This document shows positions 20,610 through 30,774 of a DNA stretch of 64,000 nucleotides, in pieces. The notes under the pieces are model-generated. The model made no database searches and had not been told where the DNA came from. It worked only from the letters and a program-made list of their open reading frames with translations. The translations under genes and the position numbers were made by a program. Numbering within the stretch: position 1 is the first letter of the stretch; every line of letters begins with the position of its first letter. The stretch comes from Sanderia malayensis (lineage: Eukaryota > Cnidaria > Scyphozoa > Semaeostomeae > Pelagiidae), in NCBI GenBank assembly GCA_013076295.1, contig RQOL01000531.1, forward strand, positions 3,038,001-3,102,000. The letters run 5' to 3'.

Positions 20610-23600
20610 ATGGCAGAACTTACAAAAAAGATTCGCGCAAGAAATGGACACAAACTTGTTGTTAAAAACACAATTGCTAAAGTATATGGTCTTCTACCGC
20701 CAGCTGGTCGAGTAGCAGACATCGAAGTTCAAACGAAATTAGAATCCTACAAAAACACACTAGAAAGAAAAAGGAAGGACATTGAAACACTCGATGCCGA
20801 CATTATAAACGCTTTAGAAAAAGATGATGATATCGAAAAAGACATACTAGATCGCGAAGAATTTGAAGAAGAAGTATCAGAAACGATTTGTCGCATTCAA
20901 AATATATTAAAAGCTCGAACAGAATCGCCGCATCGCATCAACTGGGAAAGTCAATCACGGAAGGAAGCACAAGTCAAACTTCCCAAGCTGAATATGTTAA
21001 CGTTTAATGGCGACCCGACGCAATGGATCTCGTTTTCTGAAAGCTTCAAATCAAGCATTGACGGAAATCAAAACTTAGCAAAAGTGGAAAAAATGAAGTA
21101 TTTACAAGGTCTGCTATCTGGTCCTGCCGCAGAAACTATCAAAGGACTATCGCTTTCAGAAGAAAACTACGACGAAGCTTTCGAGCTGCTAAAAAGACGA
21201 TTCGGAAATAAACAGATTATAATTTCGAAACACATTGAAAACATAATGGAAATGCCAAAGGTAACTTCATTGTTTGAACTGAAAAAATTACGCTTACTTT
21301 TTGATAAAACAGAAACAGCAGTAAGAAGCTTAAGAAGTATTGGAATTCCAATAGAAAGTTATGGTACAGTTCTTTCTCCAGTTATCATGTCAAAGATTCC
21401 GAACGAGCTACGCTTAATTATCAGTCGAAAAACCTCTGATGTATGGGAATTAGACGACATACTCAACTACTTTGGAGAAGAATTAACATTACGAGAACAA
21501 TGTTCATTCAGTTCGATCGATAGCAATTCAGCCAGATTTTCAAGCCGTGAACAAACGTATCGAAACACTCAATCGCAGCCAACTACAAGTTCAACGTTGA
21601 TCGCAAGTAGCACGCAGTTTAACAATAACGATGAACGAAATACACCAAAATGTCTGTTTTGTGATAACCGACATTATTCTGCTAGCTGTTCAACGGTTAC
21701 CGACCCCAACGTACGAAAACGGATTTTACGCGACAGAAGAAGATGCTTCATTTGCCTAAAGCCAAACCACATATCAAAGAATTGCCATTCAGGTACAAGA
21801 TGCTATCGTTGTAAAAGTCGTCATCACAGTTCAATATGTGGAGCAATGGAAGAAAGACCTCAGTCTCCGTCAAGACCTTCAACCGAGCCTCAATCGAAAG
21901 AAAACACTCAACAACAACAGGAATCGGTAACTACAAATTTATTTACCTTGCAAAATGTTAAAAGCAACGTAGTATTGTTGCAAACCGCTAAAACCATTGC
22001 TCATCCAGTCAACAATCCACAAGATTTTAAGAACGTAAGAGTTATTTTGGATTCTTGTTCTCAACGCTCTTATATTACCACCGAATTAAGAGATAAGTTA
22101 AAGTTACCCACCATTTCTAGTCACGAAATTCTGATTAAGGAATTTGGAAATGAAACTGGAACGTTAAATAAATGTGACTTGGTAAATTTAGCACTTAAGA
22201 GTAAAGATGGGGGCTCGATAACAATATCAGCATTTGTGGTAAAAACAATTTGCAGCCCTGTATCCTCCCAGGCAATTGACGTGGCAAAAAACATGTATTC
22301 GCATCTTAAAGGTCTGATATTGGCAGACAGTGGAAGCGGAGCAGAAGATGTTGAAATAGATGTGTTAATCGGAGCAGATTATGTATACACTGTCATGTTG
22401 GACAAAGTAGTACGGGGGGAGCACAGTAACAGCCCCGTTGCAACTGCTACACGTTTTGGTTATGTGCTCAATGGTCCTGTACAACTACCAGGAAACACAA
22501 TTGTGTCTTCTAACATCATTTCGTCGCATGTTTTGAAAAGTTCGGTAGTTATATATAACGATGAAGTTTTATCTAATCAAGTCAAACAGTTTTGGGACAT
22601 TGAATCAGCAGGAATAAAAACAAAAGCAGAAATCCCAGAATCCTATGATGACGACATTTTGAAGGACAAGGTATCTTTCAATGGAAGTAAATATGAAGTT
22701 CGATTACCGTTTATAGACAATCACTCTATCATACCAGATAATTTCAGTTCAGCAGAACGTCGCTTAAACTCTCAATTAAAACGTTTAAAATCGCAGCCAG
22801 AAGTTTTTCATCAGTATGATGTCGTTATAAAGGATCAGCTGAACTCGGGTATAATAGAAAAAGTTAACGATTCACATAAAGTAATTGCAGGAAATGTCCA
22901 CTACATTCCACACCGGGAGGTAGTCAAAGAAGATAGAAAAACAACGAAACTACGTGTCGTTTACGACGCCAGCGCAAAAGTCGCAAACGAAGTCAGCTTA
23001 AACGAATGCCTGCATGCTGGACCTTTATTTGTCAAAAATATATACTCATCAACAAATGAAACATTCAAAAGTTACATCGCCTTGTTTACTTGCACAAATA
23101 CCAGAGCCATTCATCTCGAATTAGTACCTGATCTTCAAGCTAACACGTTTATTCGAGCACTTCAACGATTTATCGGTCGCCGCGGCATCCCCGCCTTCGT
23201 AATATCTGATAACGGCTCAACATTCATTGATCGCAAGGTGCAAAACTATGTAAAATCTAGATACATTGAATGGAAGTTTAATGTCCCTACTGCAAGTTGG
23301 TGGGGCGGCGTGTTTGAATCTCTGGTAAAACTCACAAAACGATGCTTGCGTAAAACTCTTGGAAACGCTAAATTATCCTATGAAGAATTAGAAACAGTTC
23401 TAATAGAAACTGAAGGAATTTTGAACTCAAGACCGCTTACCTTTGTATATAACGATATATCACAGCCTCCGCTTACGCCTTCGTGTTTAATAGTTGGACG
23501 TCGACTACTGAATAAACCCGCAATTTCAGAACAAAATAGTGCTTCGAATCATAAAACATTAGTAAAACGTTCAAGACATTTACAGTTCTTATTATCGCAG

Positions 23601-23816
23601 TTTTTTAATCAATGGAAAACGGAATATCTTACGTCACTTCGTGAACGTGCCTCGCGTGTATCATCAAAATCGTCACTTCGCGTACCGAGACAAGGTGAAA
23701 TTGTGTCTATCGCTAAAGATAAGATACCACGTCAACGATGGGCGATGGGAAAGATAACTAAAGTATTTCACGGTAAAGATAACATCATTCGCGCTGTCGA
23801 ATTAAAAAACATCTGA
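20610..23816 (+). CDS. BEL/Pao gag-pol fusion lacking reverse transcriptase core, copy 1
   Basis: A 1068-residue ORF. In order: a coiled N-terminus; a DUF1759-like Gag (about 125-290); three CCHC-type knuckles (about 347-411, for example CFICLKPNHISKNC); an aspartic-protease-like domain with LDSCS where DSG/DTG is usual (about 480); the start of the reverse transcriptase (KLRVVYDASAK, about 780); then directly integrase (GPLFVKNIY at about 805, SDNG Asp near 866, Glu near 934); and a DUF5641-like tail. The palm YVDD, RNase H, integrase zinc finger and first catalytic Asp are missing, so it cannot replicate alone. A one-base shift in an A-run near 23810 ends the frame about 60 codons before a further open stretch (to about 23980) that resembles the usual tail. 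Confidence 0.85.
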   Translation: MAELTKKIRARNGHKLVVKNTIAKVYGLLPPAGRVADIEVQTKLESYKNTLERKRKDIETLDADIINALEKDDDIEKDILDREEFEEEVSETICRIQNILKARTESPHRINWESQSRKEAQVKLPKLNMLTFNGDPTQWISFSESFKSSIDGNQNLAKVEKMKYLQGLLSGPAAETIKGLSLSEENYDEAFELLKRRFGNKQIIISKHIENIMEMPKVTSLFELKKLRLLFDKTETAVRSLRSIGIPIESYGTVLSPVIMSKIPNELRLIISRKTSDVWELDDILNYFGEELTLREQCSFSSIDSNSARFSSREQTYRNTQSQPTTSSTLIASSTQFNNNDERNTPKCLFCDNRHYSASCSTVTDPNVRKRILRDRRRCFICLKPNHISKNCHSGTRCYRCKSRHHSSICGAMEERPQSPSRPSTEPQSKENTQQQQESVTTNLFTLQNVKSNVVLLQTAKTIAHPVNNPQDFKNVRVILDSCSQRSYITTELRDKLKLPTISSHEILIKEFGNETGTLNKCDLVNLALKSKDGGSITISAFVVKTICSPVSSQAIDVAKNMYSHLKGLILADSGSGAEDVEIDVLIGADYVYTVMLDKVVRGEHSNSPVATATRFGYVLNGPVQLPGNTIVSSNIISSHVLKSSVVIYNDEVLSNQVKQFWDIESAGIKTKAEIPESYDDDILKDKVSFNGSKYEVRLPFIDNHSIIPDNFSSAERRLNSQLKRLKSQPEVFHQYDVVIKDQLNSGIIEKVNDSHKVIAGNVHYIPHREVVKEDRKTTKLRVVYDASAKVANEVSLNECLHAGPLFVKNIYSSTNETFKSYIALFTCTNTRAIHLELVPDLQANTFIRALQRFIGRRGIPAFVISDNGSTFIDRKVQNYVKSRYIEWKFNVPTASWWGGVFESLVKLTKRCLRKTLGNAKLSYEELETVLIETEGILNSRPLTFVYNDISQPPLTPSCLIVGRRLLNKPAISEQNSASNHKTLVKRSRHLQFLLSQFFNQWKTEYLTSLRERASRVSSKSSLRVPRQGEIVSIAKDKIPRQRWAMGKITKVFHGKDNIIRAVELKNI

Positions 23817-24016
23817 TTCAGCTGGAAAATCAATAATTATAAAACGACCGATACAAAGACTATATCCTTTAGAAGTTGATGTAGAAGAGAATAAGCAAGA
23901 CGAAAAGAACTCGGAGCAAGACATGCCAATAAAATTCGTAGCTGACGAAGATGTTTCTGAACTCATATGTAACGATAAATAATCTTAATGTTCTCGCTGA
24001 TTGACCTCCGTCAATC

Positions 24017-24027
24017 AGGGGGGAGTG
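24017..24027 (+). other. Polypurine tract, internal region 1
   Basis: AGGGGGGAGTG lies immediately before LTR2, in the expected position for plus-strand priming. The partner is at 27839-27849. Confidence 0.6.
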
Positions 24028-24395
24028 TGTTGTAATTTTGTAGTTGATTGTCAGTAAAAACCTTTGTGATGCATAAATTTAGTATTAGGGGTGTGTTTTA
24101 GGAGATTAAAAATGTCAACACTAAGAACAATAGTTAATTTTTAAATAAGACAAGTAGAAATAAAATAGAAGTAGAGTCATCGAGCATCGCACGAGAGGGT
24201 TCATTCGCTTATCCGCATAATTCGCACTTTTCCGCTCACTTGATTTAAGTAGTTTTTAAAGAATCTTTAGTTTAATTGTTGTTTATCAAAGACATGATTG
24301 TTCATCAATTATTCTGAAATTTTTCAACGGAACCAATCAATTAGGGATGGTTTACTTTTGCGTAAACCATCAAATCCTAACAAAAAAATACTTCA
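24028..24395 (+). repeat. BEL LTR 2 (368 bp, shared middle LTR)
   Basis: Serves as 3' LTR for the first internal region and 5' LTR for the second. It appears identical to LTR3. Confidence 0.85.
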
Positions 24396-24431
24396 TGGTG
24401 CCGTGACCCGGGATTGTAAAGTTGAAAAATT

Positions 24432-27400
24432 ATGGCAGAACTTACAAAAAAGATTCGCGCAAGAAATGGACACAAACTTGTTGTTAAAAACACAATTGCT
24501 AAAGTATATGGTCTTCTACCGCCAGCTGGTCGAGTAGCAGACATCGAAGTTCAAACGAAATTAGAATCCTACAAAAACACACTAGAAAGAAAAAGGAAGG
24601 ACATTGAAACACTCGATGCCGACATTATAAACGCTTTAGAAAAAGATGATGATATCGAAAAAGACATACTAGATCGCGAAGAATTTGAAGAAGAAGTATC
24701 AGAAACGATTTGTCGCATTCAAAATATATTAAAAGCTCGAACAGAATCGCCGCATCGCATCAACTGGGAAAGTCAATCACGGAAGGAAGCACAAGTCAAA
24801 CTTCCCAAGCTGAATATGTTAACGTTTAATGGCGACCCGACGCAATGGATCTCGTTTTCTGAAAGCTTCAAATCAAGCATTGACGGAAATCAAAACTTAG
24901 CAAAAGTGGAAAAAATGAAGTATTTACAAGGTCTGCTATCTGGTCCTGCCGCAGAAACTATCAAAGGACTATCGCTTTCAGAAGAAAACTACGACGAAGC
25001 TTTCGAGCTGCTAAAAAGACGATTCGGAAATAAACAGATTATAATTTCGAAACACATTGAAAACATAATGGAAATGCCAAAGGTAACTTCATTGTTTGAA
25101 CTGAAAAAATTACGCTTACTTTTTGATAAAACAGAAACAGCAGTAAGAAGCTTAAGAAGTATTGGAATTCCAATAGAAAGTTATGGTACAGTTCTTTCTC
25201 CAGTTATCATGTCAAAGATTCCGAACGAGCTACGCTTAATTATCAGTCGAAAAACCTCTGATGTATGGGAATTAGACGACATACTCAACTACTTTGGAGA
25301 AGAATTAACATTACGAGAACAATGTTCATTCAGTTCGATCGATAGCAATTCAGCCAGATTTTCAAGCCGTGAACAAACGTATCGAAACACTCAATCGCAG
25401 CCAACTACAAGTTCAACGTTGATCGCAAGTAGCACGCAGTTTAACAATAACGATGAACGAAATACACCAAAATGTCTGTTTTGTGATAACCGACATTATT
25501 CTGCTAGCTGTTCAACGGTTACCGACCCCAACGTACGAAAACGGATTTTACGCGACAGAAGAAGATGCTTCATTTGCCTAAAGCCAAACCACATATCAAA
25601 GAATTGCCATTCAGGTACAAGATGCTATCGTTGTAAAAGTCGTCATCACAGTTCAATATGTGGAGCAATGGAAGAAAGACCTCAGTCTCCGTCAAGACCT
25701 TCAACCGAGCCTCAATCGAAAGAAAACACTCAACAACAACAGGAATCGGTAACTACAAATTTATTTACCTTGCAAAATGTTAAAAGCAACGTAGTATTGT
25801 TGCAAACCGCTAAAACCATTGCTCATCCAGTCAACAATCCACAAGATTTTAAGAACGTAAGAGTTATTTTGGATTCTTGTTCTCAACGCTCTTATATTAC
25901 CACCGAATTAAGAGATAAGTTAAAGTTACCCACCATTTCTAGTCACGAAATTCTGATTAAGGAATTTGGAAATGAAACTGGAACGTTAAATAAATGTGAC
26001 TTGGTAAATTTAGCACTTAAGAGTAAAGATGGGGGCTCGATAACAATATCAGCATTTGTGGTAAAAACAATTTGCAGCCCTGTATCCTCCCAGGCAATTG
26101 ACGTGGCAAAAAACATGTATTCGCATCTTAAAGGTCTGATATTGGCAGACAGTGGAAGCGGAGCAGAAGATGTTGAAATAGATGTGTTAATCGGAGCAGA
26201 TTATGTATACACTGTCATGTTGGACAAAGTAGTACGGGGGGAGCACAGTAACAGCCCCGTTGCAACTGCTACACGTTTTGGTTATGTGCTCAATGGTCCT
26301 GTACAACTACCAGGAAACACAATTGTGTCTTCTAACATCATTTCGTCGCATGTTTTGAAAAGTTCGGTAGTTATATATAACGATGAAGTTTTATCTAATC
26401 AAGTCAAACAGTTTTGGGACATTGAATCAGCAGGAATAAAAACAAAAGCAGAAATCCCAGAATCCTATGATGACGACATTTTGAAGGACAAGGTATCTTT
26501 CAATGGAAGTAAATATGAAGTTCGATTACCGTTTATAGACAATCACTCTATCATACCAGATAATTTCAGTTCAGCAGAACGTCGCTTAAACTCTCAATTA
26601 AAACGTTTAAAATCGCAGCCAGAAGTTTTTCATCAGTATGATGTCGTTATAAAGGATCAGCTGAACTCGGGTATAATAGAAAAAGTTAACGATTCACATA
26701 AAGTAATTGCAGGAAATGTCCACTACATTCCACACCGGGAGGTAGTCAAAGAAGATAGAAAAACAACGAAACTACGTGTCGTTTACGACGCCAGCGCAAA
26801 AGTCGCAAACGAAGTCAGCTTAAACGAATGCCTGCATGCTGGACCTTTATTTGTCAAAAATATATACTCATCAACAAATGAAACATTCAAAAGTTACATC
26901 GCCTTGTTTACTTGCACAAATACCAGAGCCATTCATCTCGAATTAGTACCTGATCTTCAAGCTAACACGTTTATTCGAGCACTTCAACGATTTATCGGTC
27001 GCCGCGGCATCCCCGCCTTCGTAATATCTGATAACGGCTCAACATTCATTGATCGCAAGGTGCAAAACTATGTAAAATCTAGATACATTGAATGGAAGTT
27101 TAATGTCCCTACTGCAAGTTGGTGGGGCGGCGTGTTTGAATCTCTGGTAAAACTCACAAAACGATGCTTGCGTAAAACTCTTGGAAACGCTAAATTATCC
27201 TATGAAGAATTAGAAACAGTTCTAATAGAAACTGAAGGAATTTTGAACTCAAGACCGCTTACCTTTGTATATAACGATATATCACAGCCTCCGCTTACGC
27301 CTTCGTGTTTAATAGTTGGACGTCGACTACTGAATAAACCCGCAATTTCAGAACAAAATAGTGCTTCGAATCATAAAACATTAGTAAAACGTTCAAGACA

Positions 27401-27638
27401 TTTACAGTTCTTATTATCGCAGTTTTTTAATCAATGGAAAACGGAATATCTTACGTCACTTCGTGAACGTGCCTCGCGTGTATCATCAAAATCGTCACTT
27501 CGCGTACCGAGACAAGGTGAAATTGTGTCTATCGCTAAAGATAAGATACCACGTCAACGATGGGCGATGGGAAAGATAACTAAAGTATTTCACGGTAAAG
27601 ATAACATCATTCGCGCTGTCGAATTAAAAAACATCTGA
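24432..27638 (+). CDS. BEL/Pao gag-pol fusion lacking reverse transcriptase core, copy 2
   Basis: Predicted protein identical to that at 20610-23816, with the same reverse transcriptase/RNase H/integrase deletion and the same terminal frameshift. Identity over 1068 codons means the duplication happened after the deletion and very recently, or that the assembler used the same reads twice. Confidence 0.85.
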   Translation: MAELTKKIRARNGHKLVVKNTIAKVYGLLPPAGRVADIEVQTKLESYKNTLERKRKDIETLDADIINALEKDDDIEKDILDREEFEEEVSETICRIQNILKARTESPHRINWESQSRKEAQVKLPKLNMLTFNGDPTQWISFSESFKSSIDGNQNLAKVEKMKYLQGLLSGPAAETIKGLSLSEENYDEAFELLKRRFGNKQIIISKHIENIMEMPKVTSLFELKKLRLLFDKTETAVRSLRSIGIPIESYGTVLSPVIMSKIPNELRLIISRKTSDVWELDDILNYFGEELTLREQCSFSSIDSNSARFSSREQTYRNTQSQPTTSSTLIASSTQFNNNDERNTPKCLFCDNRHYSASCSTVTDPNVRKRILRDRRRCFICLKPNHISKNCHSGTRCYRCKSRHHSSICGAMEERPQSPSRPSTEPQSKENTQQQQESVTTNLFTLQNVKSNVVLLQTAKTIAHPVNNPQDFKNVRVILDSCSQRSYITTELRDKLKLPTISSHEILIKEFGNETGTLNKCDLVNLALKSKDGGSITISAFVVKTICSPVSSQAIDVAKNMYSHLKGLILADSGSGAEDVEIDVLIGADYVYTVMLDKVVRGEHSNSPVATATRFGYVLNGPVQLPGNTIVSSNIISSHVLKSSVVIYNDEVLSNQVKQFWDIESAGIKTKAEIPESYDDDILKDKVSFNGSKYEVRLPFIDNHSIIPDNFSSAERRLNSQLKRLKSQPEVFHQYDVVIKDQLNSGIIEKVNDSHKVIAGNVHYIPHREVVKEDRKTTKLRVVYDASAKVANEVSLNECLHAGPLFVKNIYSSTNETFKSYIALFTCTNTRAIHLELVPDLQANTFIRALQRFIGRRGIPAFVISDNGSTFIDRKVQNYVKSRYIEWKFNVPTASWWGGVFESLVKLTKRCLRKTLGNAKLSYEELETVLIETEGILNSRPLTFVYNDISQPPLTPSCLIVGRRLLNKPAISEQNSASNHKTLVKRSRHLQFLLSQFFNQWKTEYLTSLRERASRVSSKSSLRVPRQGEIVSIAKDKIPRQRWAMGKITKVFHGKDNIIRAVELKNI

Positions 27639-27849
27639 TTCAGCTGGAAAATCAATAATTATAAAACGACCGATACAAAGACTATATCCTTTAGAAGTTG
27701 ATGTAGAAGAGAATAAGCAAGACGAAAAGAACTCGGAGCAAGACATGCCAATAAAATTCGTAGCTGACGAAGATGTTTCTGAACTCATATGTAACGATAA
27801 ATAATCTTAATGTTCTCGCTGATTGACCTCCGTCAATCAGGGGGGAGTG

Positions 27850-28217
27850 TGTTGTAATTTTGTAGTTGATTGTCAGTAAAAACCTTTGTGATGCATAAAT
27901 TTAGTATTAGGGGTGTGTTTTAGGAGATTAAAAATGTCAACACTAAGAACAATAGTTAATTTTTAAATAAGACAAGTAGAAATAAAATAGAAGTAGAGTC
28001 ATCGAGCATCGCACGAGAGGGTTCATTCGCTTATCCGCATAATTCGCACTTTTCCGCTCACTTGATTTAAGTAGTTTTTAAAGAATCTTTAGTTTAATTG
28101 TTGTTTATCAAAGACATGATTGTTCATCAATTATTCTGAAATTTTTCAACGGAACCAATCAATTAGGGATGGTTTACTTTTGCGTAAACCATCAAATCCT
28201 AACAAAAAAATACTTCA
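27850..28217 (+). repeat. BEL LTR 3 (368 bp)
   Basis: The right LTR, ending TACTTCA directly before the right TGCCA target-site duplication. Confidence 0.85.
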
Positions 28218-28553
28218 TGCCACACATGAAAAATTAGAGTTTTCTTTTGGATATTCGACATCCACATCCACAACAACATTTGAATTCGAAACTCGAATGT
28301 TTTGAAACATTTGAAATCGAAATCCGAATGTCTTGAACATTTTCAATAAAGCACTCTCTACATGACATAAAAACGGAAAACAACGTCTTCATTGACAAAT
28401 CCAAATAAAACTTTATTTCATATTTTTTTATACCGTGATGCCACGGACTTGAAATAAGTACTACCCACCCCCCTCATTTACCGTCACGCTGCGTCACGAA
28501 AAACCTGAAGAACCACCCACCCCTTTAGCGTGACGTAATTATTGAACGGCCCC

Positions 28554-30774
28554 TATGATGAAATAGAGGAAGTGATCGAGAAGAGGTCAAAACGAAAGAA
28601 ATCTAAAAATACGTAATTTCACTACAAATTCCTCAAATCAAAACGCAGGTAATGTTCGAGTTTGCCCCTTGGAGGCCACAATTTCTAAAAATGCTCAAAT
28701 TTTCTTCAAGGCAACCAATCGAAGCTACAATTACCAGAAAAATAAAATAGGAGCTTAGACAGCTCAACATGATTTCTTTTTGCGTAATTTTATCAATTTA
28801 TTTCAGGGTTTCACAGGAAACGGATCTTTATGAAACTGAAACAAGGGTTGCTAAAAACTGAAGAAACCTTAGTAGTAGGCGCAAGAGTAATAAGAAATTG
28901 TCAAATTTCCATTCTTGAAAAAGCGTTTACCGACTTTAGCTTGTGCACGGTACGTCTTCGGTAAACACGAAGAGTTTCGTAAAATTTCGTTAATGAGTAT
29001 ATCGTTTATCCTTACCGTTTTCTATTTGCAATGACATTTCTGTTCTGCAATAACAACGAAGCAAATTTCAACTCTCCAGAACTTCATTTCCCAAACATGG
29101 CGTATCAATAACTCGACAAAACTGGAACAACGAAATGCTAATCTCTATACTTGTCACGCAAGGGTTCCTTCGCTTTGTCAAAGCAAGCATGCTTGAACAT
29201 TATATAAGTTACCCTCTTGTGGACATGTTGAGCCAATCAGATGAAAACAAATATTCTCTTATATCTTGACAATAGAGACTGTTGATAGGAATGCTAAAAC
29301 ACAACGTTGCCCAAAAATAAAGATCGTTTCAATATAACAATGGAAAATATCAAGGCTCACCAAACACCGTAATTTATGAACATTAATTAGACGTTATGAA
29401 GCATCTGGGGAACAAATATCAACTCAAAACCAGTGATGTAAACAAACAGGGATTCTAAGCTGTTCTAATTATTAGAAAATCAAACAGTTATTCAGCCATT
29501 GTTAATAATCACTGTAATGGAGCCCCTCTGCAGTTCTTTCAATTAGTCTTACACCAATGCTTAAAATAGTCTCATTTTAACCAAAAAGACCTCACTTGGA
29601 CAGTATTCATGATTCTTTTGCTACAATCACATTTCAATTATCTTTCATTTCATTTGTTGCACAAATAACAACTCTATCTGGCACTTTGAACATTTAACCA
29701 TTTCATGCAAAAATTCTATTAAAGCCTGATCTTGAATTAAAAGAAAGAGTTCATGATGTCAGACCCAGAAACAAATGAAGGAACAAGCAACTTATAATAA
29801 CCATTTCAGGCAAACACGAAAGCTAGTAACAGATCTATCTACTAAAAATTAACATGAAAAGAGGTTGATGTGACAACAAATAAGTAGTATCAAGAATCAA
29901 TAGATAAAAAGATGTTGTTTATCACTTATTAAGGAAACAAATTAAATTAAAATAACTATTATCATAGAAAGAGATGATGGCATTATTTATATCAGCCAAA
30001 ACATTATCATTCTCTTAAACAGCCATGTTAAAATAATGTTTGAAATAAAAAAATAAATATGATTAGGAGATAAAAACAAGGATAGCTGTGAACAGTACAA
30101 ATAAGACTGTGAAATAATGTTAACTTATACTTAGCATTCAATTGTATGATCAAATAATCAAATAAAATAATGGCACATGGCAGATAACATTATCAAAAAG
30201 TGGGAATAAGCATATGACATATATCAACACTGCCATTGAGTAAAAAATTGTTTGTATCAAAACAAAGATAAGCGTGCTTGTGTGTGATGCAAAAATACTC
30301 CTAATATATTGCAGAAAGAACTAAATCATAAATTATCAAGAAAAGCATTAATTAATATCCTGATTAATAAAGGAAAAACTGTCCATAAATGAAAATGAGG
30401 CATATGCAGCAATAATCTACCACTACACTTAACATAATTAACTTTACTGTGTCTTTCAAGAACTTGTTTTCCTCAGTGTCTTTCTATTGCAGCAACATAC
30501 AAGTTAATATTCAAGAATATTTTTGAGCCTCTATTGAATAAAAGCACCAATGCAGCAATCACCTTTTAAAAGAAAACAATATTCCATCAATATTGTTCAT
30601 TTGAAATATGAGTAAGCCTGGTTAAATGGGAAAATGATCTGCAACTGCAACATAAGAAGCTGAAAGAGGCATAGTAAAGGGAAACGCCCACTGTGAATAT
30701 CAATGAAAACGGCCTACCATTATAAATAAATAATTATATACAAACCTACAAAAATGAGCAAAGCAGATGGTTAT
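28554..30774. other. 3' flank of fax, no gene seen
   Basis: AT-rich, with no convincing coding exon on either strand. The part nearest 30774 is probably fax 3' UTR. 29154-29257 resembles 14658-14762. Copy 2 carries the same sequence at 52656-52833 and 55133-57163, with a foldback element in between. Confidence 0.45.

Larger units (their letters stand above)
20208..28217 (+). mobile_element. Tandem BEL/Pao retrotransposon array, LTR-int-LTR-int-LTR
   Basis: Three LTRs (20208-20573, 24028-24395, 27850-28217) flank two internal regions with a 3822-bp period. The 5-bp target-site duplication TGCCA lies at 20203-20207 and 28218-28222. Copy 2 preserves the empty site at about 52320, with TGCCA once. 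Both internal regions appear identical. LTR2 and LTR3 match each other, while LTR1 differs at several positions. One integration event therefore carries two internal regions, as expected from LTR-LTR unequal recombination or a tandem cDNA, or from an assembly error. Confidence 0.85.
20049..28553. mobile_element. GGGGCTGTTTAATAATTACG MITE, split by BEL array
   Basis: The left end at 20049 and the right end at 28553 are inverted repeats of GGGGCTGTTTAATAATTACG, and TAT flanks both sides. The uninterrupted 489-bp version is at 52167-52655 in copy 2. The BEL insertion at 20208 splits the copy-1 element. Confidence 0.65.
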
